The notes under the pieces: model-generated
The model's database searches: none
What the model saw: the letters and a program-made list of their open reading frames with translations, nothing else
What the model was told of the DNA's origin: nothing
Assembly: GCA_902633975.1 (NCBI GenBank)
Contig: CACPHX010000004.1
Location: 48,001 to 83,062 of the forward strand
Direction: 5' to 3'
DNA length: 35,062 nucleotides
DNA from: an uncultured Marinoscillum sp.
GTDB lineage: Bacteria; Bacteroidota; Bacteroidia; Cytophagales; MED-G16
Program-made: the position numbers and the translations under genes
Part shown: piece after piece, positions 26,701-34,103 of the stretch
Position numbering within the stretch: position 1 is the first letter of the stretch
Layout: every line of letters begins with the position of its first letter

Positions 26701-26883
26701 ATTACCCTCTATGTCTGTAACTACTCCATTACTTGTGTTAAGTTCAAGTATTGTAGCTCCAGGAATTGTTTCACCAGTATCATCTTTGACAGTACCAGTA
26801 ATTGTCTGTTGTGAATATCCTATATTGAAAATAAAGAAAGCAATAAGAAAGAGAAATGATCTCATGGTAGTTAGTTTAGTCAT
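23701..26883 (-). CDS. SusC/RagA family TonB-dependent outer-membrane transporter
   Basis: 1060 residues. A signal peptide (MRSFLFLIAFFIFNIGYSQ from the internal Met at 26865, or from the ATG at 26883) precedes a carboxypeptidase-regulatory-like domain (TITGTVKDDTGETIPGAT), a TonB-box-like stretch (VVVVGYGTVRKSDLTGAV), and the plug with IEVLKDASATAIYGSRGANG, the SusC hallmark. The rest is a beta-barrel ending GLNFNF, with the terminal Phe usual for outer-membrane barrels. There is no STN domain, so it is not an ECF-sigma signal receptor. It imports oligosaccharides with SusD. It heads the eight-gene operon; its upstream region has a -7 box and a palindrome. Confidence 0.98.
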   Translation of the reverse strand: MTKLTTMRSFLFLIAFFIFNIGYSQQTITGTVKDDTGETIPGATILELNTSNGVVTDIEGNFNLSVSGPDAVLQVSFLGFTTQEITVGARSILDIVLVQDLQELEEVVVVGYGTVRKSDLTGAVSSIELTDNEAREFSTVDQLLQGRAAGVQVTQNTGSPGSGISVKIRGTNSLRGNNEPLYVIDGVIISSAGEDVVPAGGIGNSGQEAQNGLNGINPRDIESIEVLKDASATAIYGSRGANGVVLITTKKGTSGKRKINLFANSGVRMISDQRYDVLSGLDFARYQNEVQTMNYNTVRYHIDGSSVYPISSDGTISTTPAILHDWQEEIYQISEHYNFGGSVSGGDEDGSYYLSLGYTDQKGLVENSRFRSGDIRYNFDKQLTDKLKVDARFSAFYSDLDFAESGDLIGANQSSVRSILSNVPLTSDDMEAYGNDQNTTTPLGWVEDFIDKSEESRFLGSVSLTYDLPLQGLKYEVRAGGNMRNKERRRFWGLNTYQGKTGNGALQISNLNTKSYQINNLLRFNRSFNKKHRVNAVLGFTWDSRDSDTKIFAVEDFVTTALNIQQPLLGQLNKTPLTTGASDTRLISYLGRANYTFNNKYVLTSTLRVDGVSKFSESNRYGYFPSFAFAWRMVDESFVSNLNVFDDLKLRAGWGQIGNHGIRPYATLSNYASDAQTLYGNSENGVDVPIFLQNIANPDLTWETTEQLNIGLDFAFFQSRLTGTVDAYSKLTKDLLQNVPIPLSSGFLNLQINRGEIQNRGIEASLNAILIDGRDFTLSIGGNIAFNKTKLSEIGLPPSDILIDGNYVRRAFYEGNQVSRGNIFKYSPNVFIDGEETGLFYGFETSGIYQVNNPLPDGTLARIYDPTDENPPPFWAGDIRIVDQNGDGVIDLKDKTIIGNPNPDFVYGINLDFSYKNLSLKVLANGVYGNDIANGNLLQLGVAEGISFANITTAAYNNAWRPERTSNFYPRIRYTTNGSIAMPDWIIEDGSFLRISNINLSYQFDKVNVYLSAQNVFTFTGYSGYNPEVTSFLYDGLRNGIDWNGQPNARKFLIGLNFNF

Positions 26884-26927
26884 TTAAAATTAGCTAAAAA
26901 ATAGAACATAAATTCCATAACTTAGCT

Positions 26928-26943
26928 TGCAATCAAAATTGCA
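26928..26943 (-). promoter_or_regulatory. Palindrome TGCAAT-4-ATTGCA, candidate operator of the SusC operon
   Basis: An inverted repeat with 6-nt arms and a 4-nt spacer lies just downstream of the -7 box, over the expected transcription start. A regulator could bind here, but it could also be chance in AT-rich DNA. Confidence 0.4.
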
Positions 26944-26946
26944 TTA

Positions 26947-26954
26947 CAAATATA
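26947..26954 (-). promoter_or_regulatory. Bacteroidota -7 promoter box TATATTTG upstream of SusC
   Basis: Exact fit to TAnnTTTG, 63 nt before the SusC ATG at 26883. The -33 TTTG is not at the usual 19-20 nt; the nearest TTTG is 26 nt away, so the promoter is only partly supported. Confidence 0.45.
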
Positions 26955-26984
26955 ATTTATTTATTAAAAAAAAAAATTTTCAAA

Positions 26985-27998
26985 CTAAGGTTTTCCGTAA
27001 GGATAAACAGTTGAAATAAAACCTGACTCATCGTAAAAAATTTCAGTCACTTTCATTGATCGTAAATGAGTTACACCACCTGATAAAATTGAATCATGAT
27101 AGAATAAATACCACTTTTTATTAAACTCACAAATTGAATGGTGAGTAGTCCAACCAACTACAGGCTCTAAAATTCTTCCAGCATATTTAAAAGGACCCAT
27201 TGGATTATCTCCGATTGCATAACAAATAAAGTGTGTGTCACCAGTTGAATAAGATAAATAATATTTGTCTTTGTATTTATGAACCCATGGACCTTCAAAA
27301 TACCTTCTATCGTTATCTCCTGCAAGAAGTGGAACCTCATTTTCATCAAGGATCATTACTTCTCTTGGTGATTCAGAAAATTCTCTCATATCATCAGACA
27401 TTTTTGCAACAAGAGGACCAAAAGCATATTCTGAATTTTCTCTTAAATCATTTTTTGCATCGTATATATTATCTCTATACTTTTGAAGCTGCCCACCCCA
27501 AAGACCTCCAAAATACATATAGTAGTCACCTTGTTCTTCAAATAGTGCTGGATCTATCGAATAACTTTCTTTAATAGGGTTTGAATCTGGCAAAAACGGT
27601 CCAGAAGGACTATCTCCAATAGCAACACCTATTCTAAATATATCATTTTTATCTTTTGCAGGAAAATAGAAATAATACTTACCATCTTTTTTTGCAATAT
27701 CTGGAGCCCACATCTGCCTTTTTGCCCATGGAACATCATTAATATCTAATATTTTACCTAAATCTTTTGCATATGAATCACTTGGATCATTCATACTGAA
27801 AACATGATAATCTCTCATACCAAAATGATCACCGTTATCATTAAAAGGAATTCCAGCATCAATATCGTGAGATGGATATATGTATATTTTATTATCAAAA
27901 ACATGGGCGGAAGGGTCAGCGGTAAATTGATCTAGAACTAAAGGCTTTGAAATTGATTTTTTTTCTAACTCAGATATATTAATACTTTCTTGTGTCAT
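26985..27998 (-). CDS. GH43 family glycosidase (beta-xylosidase/arabinofuranosidase type), cytoplasmic
   Basis: 337 residues with no signal peptide, so cytoplasmic. Five-bladed propeller with the three catalytic carboxylates in their usual contexts: Asp28 (FTADPSAHVF, general base), Asp149 (YSIDPALFEE, pKa modulator) and Glu235 (YFEGPWVHKY, general acid). GH43 enzymes invert and remove terminal xylose or arabinofuranose; IYIYPSHDIDAGIPFNDNGDHF suggests subfamily 1 (from memory of motifs). It is likely the intracellular end step of the xylan pathway. It begins 1 nt after the GPH transporter's stop, so import and cleavage are co-expressed. Confidence 0.93.
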   Translation of the reverse strand: MTQESINISELEKKSISKPLVLDQFTADPSAHVFDNKIYIYPSHDIDAGIPFNDNGDHFGMRDYHVFSMNDPSDSYAKDLGKILDINDVPWAKRQMWAPDIAKKDGKYYFYFPAKDKNDIFRIGVAIGDSPSGPFLPDSNPIKESYSIDPALFEEQGDYYMYFGGLWGGQLQKYRDNIYDAKNDLRENSEYAFGPLVAKMSDDMREFSESPREVMILDENEVPLLAGDNDRRYFEGPWVHKYKDKYYLSYSTGDTHFICYAIGDNPMGPFKYAGRILEPVVGWTTHHSICEFNKKWYLFYHDSILSGGVTHLRSMKVTEIFYDESGFISTVYPYGKP

Positions 27999-27999
27999 T

Positions 28000-29430
28000 T
28001 TATCTTCTATTTTTCAAATCATTTTCAATAATTAGTTCCTTTTTTTTATCAATTTCATATGCAAAAAGTATAAGAATACAAACTAAAAAAGGAATTGATG
28101 GAAATATACTAATAAGTAACTTGATACCCTCTAAAGTTGAGTCTAATTGAATTAAACCAGCCCTATAATTATAAGCACCTAAAATAGATGTTACCATTGC
28201 ACCTCCTATACTTAATCCACCTTTGAGCCCGACCATCATTGCAGAGAAAATAATGGCGGTTGCTCTTCTATTATTTTTCCATTCAGAATAATCAGCAACG
28301 TCAGCAATCATAGCCCATAAAAGTGGTATAGTAATTCCATAAAAAAAACCATGAAAAATTTGTGATAAAAACATTAATTCCACATTATAATTTTCGAAGA
28401 AAAAGAAAATAGCAATGAATATTGTCGAAATAAAAAGAGAAAAAATGAAGACATCTCTTTTCCCAAATCTGTCTGCTAGGTATTTAGAAAAAGAAATTCC
28501 AATAATCATAAAAGTTATTCCACCTGCATTAAACAAACCAAAGCCAGCAGATATTGGATCATCTCCAAAAAAGTTAAGTCCTGATGATGAAAGAAGGGTA
28601 ATGAGAGGATTTATAAAGTCCTTAAGTGAATTTTCACTCACATAATTTTCAAAATAATAAATATAAGCACCACCTTTCATCGATAATGTTATAAATAAGA
28701 GAGTAGTAACTGATAACATGATAATCCAAGGCGTATTAGAGGAGAGATCTAAAATATCCTCCTTTAGACTTGATCTTTGTTCGGGTTTTGGGATAACTCT
28801 TTCTTTTGTTGTTAAAAATGTTACAATTAATAAGAATGTACCAATGATTGCCAAGTAGGTCATTACAGTTTCAATACCTAATGCCTTGTCACCATCACCA
28901 ACCTTTAAAATTATTGGGTACATAAATACTTGAACAAAAAATTGAGCAAACATTACCGCCACAAATCTGTAGGATGACATACTATTTCTCTCTTTCATAT
29001 CACCTGTTATTACTCCGCTTAGTGCTGAATACGGAAGATTATTTGCTGCGTATAGTAAAAGTAATAATGTATAGGTTACGGTGGCATATATTAATTTTCC
29101 TTTATAAGAAAACTCAGGAGTAGAGAATGCAAGAATTGAAATAATACCTAATGGTAATGAAGTCCAAAGAATCCAAGGCCTAAACTTACCCCACCTGGAA
29201 TTTGTTCTGTCAGCAATTGCTCCAACAATTGGATTAAAAGAGAAAGCTGATATTAATCCAACAGTTAATATAATGTAAGAAGAATCTTCAGAAGATAGAC
29301 CGTATATGTCTGTATAAAAATAAGCCAAATAAGTCATGAGAGTCTGAAAAACAAGATTTGCAGCTAAATCTCCAAGGCTGTAGCCTATTTTTTCTCTTAC
29401 GGTTAGAATTTGAGAGTTTTTATTCATCAC
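28000..29430 (-). CDS. GPH-family sugar:cation symporter (MFS)
   Basis: 476 residues, about 12 membrane helices, inner membrane. The N-terminus (LTVREKIGYSLGDLAANLVFQ) and the conserved loop ADRTNSRWGKFRPWILW (about residues 72-89) are hallmarks of the glycoside-pentoside-hexuronide family, which includes xyloside transporters (XynB/XylP-like). The second half has WAMIADVADYSEWKNNRRATA, another family signature. The inferred cargo is xylose or xylo-oligosaccharides, because GH43 follows by 1 nt and GH10 precedes by 20 nt. It moves products across the inner membrane after SusCD import. Confidence 0.96.
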   Translation of the reverse strand: MMNKNSQILTVREKIGYSLGDLAANLVFQTLMTYLAYFYTDIYGLSSEDSSYIILTVGLISAFSFNPIVGAIADRTNSRWGKFRPWILWTSLPLGIISILAFSTPEFSYKGKLIYATVTYTLLLLLYAANNLPYSALSGVITGDMKERNSMSSYRFVAVMFAQFFVQVFMYPIILKVGDGDKALGIETVMTYLAIIGTFLLIVTFLTTKERVIPKPEQRSSLKEDILDLSSNTPWIIMLSVTTLLFITLSMKGGAYIYYFENYVSENSLKDFINPLITLLSSSGLNFFGDDPISAGFGLFNAGGITFMIIGISFSKYLADRFGKRDVFIFSLFISTIFIAIFFFFENYNVELMFLSQIFHGFFYGITIPLLWAMIADVADYSEWKNNRRATAIIFSAMMVGLKGGLSIGGAMVTSILGAYNYRAGLIQLDSTLEGIKLLISIFPSIPFLVCILILFAYEIDKKKELIIENDLKNRR

Positions 29431-29450
29431 CTAAATATAAAATATAGTAA

Positions 29451-30602
29451 CTAGTTTTCACTAAAATAATTGACTATACTATGATATGCTTTTTTTGGTT
29501 TATTATCTCTATCAAAAAGTAATGGGTAATTTGTTCTACCTTTTGCTGGCCAATCATTTTTCCAACTGTGTCCATCAGAAAGACCCCAAAAAGTAACTCT
29601 ATCAATTTTATCACTATGCTTTGAAAAAAGCTTAAATATCTCAACATATCTCTCTGATAATAGGTTAGAAATAGAGTCAGGGAGTTCAGTTTTATAAGGA
29701 TTTAATTCGTCATTAGATTTGAAATTATCTGATAAATCAGCTCCTTCGATTTCATAAAGATTTGGTAAAACATCAATATCAAGTTCAGTAATATGAACCT
29801 GAAATCCAGCTTTATTTATTTTAATTATACTTTTTTCAATTTCATTAATTGTAGGATAATCCAGTCCCCAATGAGCCTGCATTCCGATACCATCGATTCT
29901 TAAACCCTTTGATGAGATTTTTTTGGCAAGAGCAATTGCTGCATCACATTTTTTTGGCTTGTACATGCTGTAATCGTTATAATAAAGCTCAGCATTCGGA
30001 TCAATTTTATTTGCAATCTCAAAAGACTTATAAATAAATTCCTCACCAGATATTTTATATAAATCACTATTCCTAAAACTTCCATCCTCCATTACTGCCT
30101 CATTTATAACATCCCAGCCCTTTACCTTTCCCGAATACCTTCCAGCAACCTTTCTAATATGACCTTCTATTCTATCCAATAATAAAGATTTATTTACCAA
30201 CGATCCATCTTTATTTTTTGTGACCCACTGAGGAATTTGGTTATGCCAAACTAAAGTATGACCTATGAGGTCTTGAGAATTTGAAGTTATGAGTTCGAGG
30301 AGCAAATCTGAATTTTTAAAATTGTACCTTTCAGGTTTTGGATGAATTTCTTCCCATTTCATTATATTTTCAGCAGTAATTGAAGAGAATTGAGTTTTAA
30401 TCAGTTTAGTTTCTTTCTCATTTTTTTTCTTTATTTGATCTAAATTGATGGCAGCCCCTATTTTAAATTTAGAAGAAAAAATCTCTTTCAAATTAACTTT
30501 ATTTTCAGGTCTTGAAGAGATAGATATGAAAGGGCAGAAAACAAAAAGAAGAATAGTTATAAATAATATTAATTTAAACCTCATATCCAAATCTAGATTC
30601 AT
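29451..30602 (-). CDS. GH10 endo-beta-1,4-xylanase, single domain
   Basis: 383 residues from the ATG at 30602; the internal ATG at 30584 (MRFKLILFITILLF) gives a neater signal peptide and may be the true start. The catalytic domain is almost the whole mature protein. The canonical -1 segment GHTLVWHNQIPQW is intact; the acid/base is Glu168 (WDVINEAV), the nucleophile Glu273 (ITELDID), and TFWGLSDGHSW closes the site. It cuts beta-1,4-xylan or oligosaccharides; no sorting domain or strong lipobox, so probably periplasmic. It is the only one of the three GH10 domains here with the textbook active site. Lead gene of the GH10-transporter-GH43 unit, 31 nt from the tRNA. Confidence 0.95.
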   Translation of the reverse strand: MNLDLDMRFKLILFITILLFVFCPFISISSRPENKVNLKEIFSSKFKIGAAINLDQIKKKNEKETKLIKTQFSSITAENIMKWEEIHPKPERYNFKNSDLLLELITSNSQDLIGHTLVWHNQIPQWVTKNKDGSLVNKSLLLDRIEGHIRKVAGRYSGKVKGWDVINEAVMEDGSFRNSDLYKISGEEFIYKSFEIANKIDPNAELYYNDYSMYKPKKCDAAIALAKKISSKGLRIDGIGMQAHWGLDYPTINEIEKSIIKINKAGFQVHITELDIDVLPNLYEIEGADLSDNFKSNDELNPYKTELPDSISNLLSERYVEIFKLFSKHSDKIDRVTFWGLSDGHSWKNDWPAKGRTNYPLLFDRDNKPKKAYHSIVNYFSEN

Positions 30603-30633
30603 TAAATAGATACCCCTATGGTGGAGTAATTAG

Positions 30634-30708
30634 TGGGCCCTGCTGGATTCGAACCAGCGACCCCCTGCTTGTAAGGCAGGTGCTCTGAACCAACTGAGCT
30701 AAGAGCCC
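30634..30708 (-). tRNA. tRNA-Val (anticodon UAC)
   Basis: 75-nt cloverleaf. Acceptor GGGCTCT pairs with AGGGCCC (one G-T pair), discriminator A at 30634. D-arm AGCTCAGTTGGTTCAGAGC, anticodon stem CCTGC/GCAGG with loop CTTACAA (anticodon TAC), T-arm GCTGGTTCGAATCCAGC. The CCA end is not encoded. It marks the boundary between the PUL and general genes. Confidence 0.97.
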
Positions 30709-30787
30709 TAAATGGACAGCAAATCTAAATCTATTAATTTACTATTCCAAGATGTGTTTTTTTGAGAGAGCGTTTATTTTAAAAAAA

Positions 30788-31909
30788 TTAAATTGGTGTA
30801 AATCTATAGATGCCATCCTTCTCAACTGCAATATGAATGTAGCCGTTTGGACTAACCTTAATATCTCTTACTCTTCCAATACCCGGTGCCAACTTTTCTC
30901 TGTAGTTTATTTGCCCAAACATATCCAACGTTAATCTTTCAACATATCCATAATTGAGAGATCCAACCAATAAACTTCCATTCCATTTTCCGTACTTGTC
31001 TGATTCCAGATATTCAAAACAACTTGGAGCAATCGAAGGAACCCAGTAATAAAGAGGATCTTCCATACCCTCTTTTTTTGTGATAGAAGTAAATATAGTG
31101 CTATCATAATTAATGCCATACGATATGATTGGCCAACCATAATTATTTTCACTATGAATAATATTAATTTCATCACCTCCTCTAGGGCCATGTTCATTTG
31201 TCCATATCTCATTTGTTTCAGGATGTAAAAAAATTCCCTGAGGATTCCTGTGACCATAAGAATAAATAGCTGGATTGATACCTATTTTATCTACATAGGG
31301 ATTGTCAGATGGAATGCTACCATCATCATTAATTCTAAAAACTTTTCCAGCATCTCTATATAAATCTTGTGGATTTATATCTCTACTTCCTCTATCTCCT
31401 ATTGCAAAAAATAAATGGCCTTCTTTATTAAACTCAATTCGTGAACCCCAATGGGTACCTTTTTCTGAACTTTGATTACTTACAAAAATATCTGTAAGAT
31501 TAACAATTTTATTACCATCAAATTCTCCTCTAGCAACTGCAGTATTTCCACCAGACTCATCAATTTTTTTTGCGTATGTTAGATATATAATTTTATTAGA
31601 ATTAAAATTTGGATGTAATTCTATATCCATTAAACCACCTTGTCTATTTAAATATATATCAGGTGCACCAATTATTTCTTTTTTATTCTTGCCATCATAG
31701 GTAAATATCTGTCCAGATTTGTCAGTAAAAATTATCTTATTTTCTTCAATAAATTCAATACTCCATATTATTCCGTCATGACTCAAAACTTTTTCAACTT
31801 CATAAGCAAACTCACTAACCTCATTCAATTCAATTTTTTGTTTACATGAAAAGAAGAATAGTATAATAATGAAAGTTGATATTAAAATATTGCTAAACCT
31901 GTGTGTCAT
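30788..31909 (-). CDS. PQQ-dependent aldose sugar dehydrogenase-like lipoprotein
   Basis: 373 residues with lipobox FFSC (Cys22), so anchored to a membrane. A soluble-glucose-dehydrogenase/Asd beta-propeller: GGLMDIELHP (91-100), GTHWGSRIEF (151-160), AIGDRGSRD, GHRNPQGIFLHP (219-230), NEHGPRGGDEINI (238-250) and NNYGWP. Members oxidise aldoses with PQQ as cofactor; relatives sometimes lack activity. No PQQ-synthesis gene is in the window. It lies on the same strand upstream of the tRNA, outside the xylan operon, so a link to xylose oxidation is speculative. Confidence 0.92.
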   Translation of the reverse strand: MTHRFSNILISTFIIILFFFSCKQKIELNEVSEFAYEVEKVLSHDGIIWSIEFIEENKIIFTDKSGQIFTYDGKNKKEIIGAPDIYLNRQGGLMDIELHPNFNSNKIIYLTYAKKIDESGGNTAVARGEFDGNKIVNLTDIFVSNQSSEKGTHWGSRIEFNKEGHLFFAIGDRGSRDINPQDLYRDAGKVFRINDDGSIPSDNPYVDKIGINPAIYSYGHRNPQGIFLHPETNEIWTNEHGPRGGDEINIIHSENNYGWPIISYGINYDSTIFTSITKKEGMEDPLYYWVPSIAPSCFEYLESDKYGKWNGSLLVGSLNYGYVERLTLDMFGQINYREKLAPGIGRVRDIKVSPNGYIHIAVEKDGIYRFTPI

Positions 31910-32131
31910 TTTATATTTAAAATTTAATTTATGAAAAATATAATAAACCTAATAAAAATGAGAATTGAATTTCATTATTTTTAATATTTATTAATTTTTT
32001 TAATATTAATTATAATTTTAATAAGTTTATGTAAATTATTTATAATAAATTAAATAAATTATTAAAATTTATTTAAATTGCTATGTTCATTTTATAGTTT
32101 GGTTTAAACAAACTACGTTAGTTGGTTAGTT

Positions 32132-32154
32132 AATGCCCCGTTAATTGGGGCATT
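32132..32154 (+). terminator. Rho-independent terminator-like hairpin in a divergent region
   Basis: Stem AATGCCCC (32132-32139) with GGGGCATT (32147-32154), 7-nt loop, followed by T-rich TTTTC. No annotated gene ends here; it could end a short RNA starting near 32108-32112 or shield marC from readthrough. Confidence 0.7.
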
Positions 32155-32183
32155 TTTCTTATAGTTTTATTCGTATATATTTG
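32153..32183 (+). promoter_or_regulatory. Promoter of marC-family gene (-33 TTTT, -7 TATATTTG)
   Basis: The -7 box TATATTTG at 32176-32183 fits TAnnTTTG exactly, with TTTT (one off TTTG) 19 nt upstream at 32153-32156. The predicted start of transcription is about 10 nt before the ATG at 32201. The terminator's T tract overlaps the -33 region. Confidence 0.6.
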
Positions 32184-32200
32184 CAGCAAAATTTAAAAAA

Positions 32201-32776
32201 ATGTATTTCGACATAAAGGAGTTCATCTCTGCTACCATGATTTTATTTGCAATAATTGATGTAGTTGGTAATATCCCATTGATAGTATTACTTAGAGAAA
32301 AATTTAAAGTAATAGAATCGGGTAAAGCAACATTAGTATCACTTGTAATAATGGTAACTTTTCTTTACGTAGGAAAAATAATTTTACAACTTCTAGGTGT
32401 AGATATAAATTCTTTTGCGGTTGCAGGATCTATAATAATTCTTTTTTTAGCTACAGAAATGATTTTAGGTATAAAATTATATAAGGATAACAACCCAAAA
32501 ACTGCATCTATTGTTCCTATCGCATTTCCTCTCATTGCCGGCCCAGGTACTCTAACAACTTTAATTTCTATAAAGTCTGAGTTTAATGACTTAAACATAA
32601 TATTGGCAATAATTGTAAATATGGCTCTCGTCTATAGTGTTTTAAAATCTTCTGAAAAAATAGAAAAAATTATAGGAGCTCAAGGGATTAATATTCTAAG
32701 GAAAGTATTTGGTATTATTCTTTTGGCTATTGGAATAAAATTATTTACTTCAAATATTAAGTTAATATTTTCTTAA
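32201..32776 (+). CDS. MarC family integral membrane protein (UPF0056)
   Basis: 191 residues and about six membrane helices, the family's usual size. The signatures are FAIIDVVGNIPLIVLL near the N-terminus and VPIAFPLIAGPGTLTTL (about residues 105-121). It is an inner-membrane protein whose transported substrate is not established; despite the name, the family is not shown to confer multiple antibiotic resistance. Its 3' end overlaps the 3' end of murF by 20 nt on the opposite strand. Confidence 0.95.
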   Translation: MYFDIKEFISATMILFAIIDVVGNIPLIVLLREKFKVIESGKATLVSLVIMVTFLYVGKIILQLLGVDINSFAVAGSIIILFLATEMILGIKLYKDNNPKTASIVPIAFPLIAGPGTLTTLISIKSEFNDLNIILAIIVNMALVYSVLKSSEKIEKIIGAQGINILRKVFGIILLAIGIKLFTSNIKLIFS

Positions 32777-34103
32777 GAGCTGTCTGAATTCTCTCGAGCC
32801 TTAAACTCCTTGACCCCTTTACTAAAATATCAACATTCTGAAAGCTCATATTAGCTATTGATTCATGCATTTCATCATACGTCTTAAACCACTTTGATTT
32901 TTTATTCATTTTATGGGCATACTCCATTTTATCGCCAACAAAAAAACATTCAATCAATCTTAATTTAGATGTTAATTTACCTATTTCAGAATGTTCATGT
33001 TTTGATATACTTCCAAGCTCATTCATATCTCCTAGAATAAATATCTTATCGTTATCAGAAAAGTTCTGAATAGATTCAATTGCATTTTTCATAGACTGAG
33101 GGTTAGCATTATATGCATCAAGTATGATGTTTGATCCCACAACTTTAATTACTTGAGATCTATTATTAGAGGGCATATCCCAAATACAAATTTTCTCTGC
33201 GGATTCTATCTCATCAACCTTAAAAAACTTTGCTACAGAAATTGCCATTAAGATATTTTCAAAGTTATACCTACCAAAGAGTTTTGTTTTTTTCTCTTCA
33301 TATAATCCAGTATCATGATTTTTTACCCTGAAAAAAATATTAGGCTCAAATAATTTTAAGCCATCTTTTGACTCAGAAATTTTTACATCGATATTAGATT
33401 TATCTCCTTCTATAAGTATTGGGTTATCAAACCTTTTTATAAAATTGAGAAGAGTACTATCATAATTATTGATGATTATTTGACCATTATTTTTATTTAA
33501 GTAATCAAAAAGTTCTGACTTTCCTCTCACTACTCCTTCAAAGGATTTAAAACCTTTGATATGAGCTTTTGAAATATTAGTTATGAGACCACACGAAGGT
33601 TTTGCTATCTGACATAAGTCTGCAATTTCTCCGACTGAACTAGCTCCCATTTCTATTATACCAATTTCATGAGAATCATTAATTTTTAAAACACTTAGGG
33701 GTACTCCTATATGATTATTGAAGTTACCTTCCGTGGCATAAACATTATATTTAGCACTAAGAGCAACCTCAATTAAGTTTTTTGTGGTTGTTTTACCATT
33801 TGATCCCGTAATACCGATCATTGGAATATTCAAATTATCTCTATGATATTTTGCAAGCTCTTGTAAAGCAACTAGAGTGTCTTTGACAAGTAAAAATTTT
33901 TCAGATTTTTTAGCATACTCCGGATTGTCTATTACACATAAACTTGCTCCTTTATTGAGTGCATCTTGAGCATAATCATTACCATCAAAATTATCTCCAC
34001 TAAGGCAAAAAAATATATTATCTTTTTTTATTGTCCTGCTGTCAGTTGAAATGCCTGAACTCTCTTTAAACTTTTGGTAAAGATGTTTTATTAATGGCTG
34101 CAT
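32757..34103 (-). CDS. murF: UDP-N-acetylmuramoyl-tripeptide--D-alanyl-D-alanine ligase
   Basis: 448 residues, cytoplasmic. It adds D-Ala-D-Ala to the UDP-MurNAc-tripeptide with ATP, the last soluble step of peptidoglycan precursor synthesis. STDSRTIKKDNIFFCLSG (19-36) is the MurF N-terminal uracil-binding motif, followed by the ATP loop GITGSNGKTT (97-106), IEMGASSVGEI and LDAYNANPQSM. Its ATG shares a base with the stop of def (TAATG), so translation is coupled. It converges with marC, overlapping by 20 nt. Confidence 0.98.
   Translation of the reverse strand: MQPLIKHLYQKFKESSGISTDSRTIKKDNIFFCLSGDNFDGNDYAQDALNKGASLCVIDNPEYAKKSEKFLLVKDTLVALQELAKYHRDNLNIPMIGITGSNGKTTTKNLIEVALSAKYNVYATEGNFNNHIGVPLSVLKINDSHEIGIIEMGASSVGEIADLCQIAKPSCGLITNISKAHIKGFKSFEGVVRGKSELFDYLNKNNGQIIINNYDSTLLNFIKRFDNPILIEGDKSNIDVKISESKDGLKLFEPNIFFRVKNHDTGLYEEKKTKLFGRYNFENILMAISVAKFFKVDEIESAEKICIWDMPSNNRSQVIKVVGSNIILDAYNANPQSMKNAIESIQNFSDNDKIFILGDMNELGSISKHEHSEIGKLTSKLRLIECFFVGDKMEYAHKMNKKSKWFKTYDEMHESIANMSFQNVDILVKGSRSLRLERIQTALKKILT

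Larger units (their letters stand above)
31910..32200. other. 291-nt divergent intergenic region, very AT-rich, with two hairpins and a promoter
   Basis: Between the divergent genes at 31909 and 32201. About 31915-32090 is almost only A and T with no readable structure. From 32095 it contains a TAGTTTG/CAAACTA inverted repeat (32095-32115), a terminator-like hairpin (32132-32154) and the promoter of marC. No open reading frame was seen. Confidence 0.8.

Noticed and set aside
26600-26887. 95-residue plus-strand open frame over the SusC N-terminus
   Set aside because: It mirrors the conserved carboxypeptidase-regulatory-like and plug region on the other strand; low-complexity composition and no known family.
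27233-27574. 113-residue plus-strand open frame inside GH43
   Set aside because: Antisense to catalytic residues of a well-supported GH43; no start context or homology signal.
30588-30595. TAGATTTG, an exact TAnnTTTG box on the minus strand before GH10
   Set aside because: It lies 4 nt before the internal ATG and inside the longer reading frame, so transcription would start after the start codon; likely chance.
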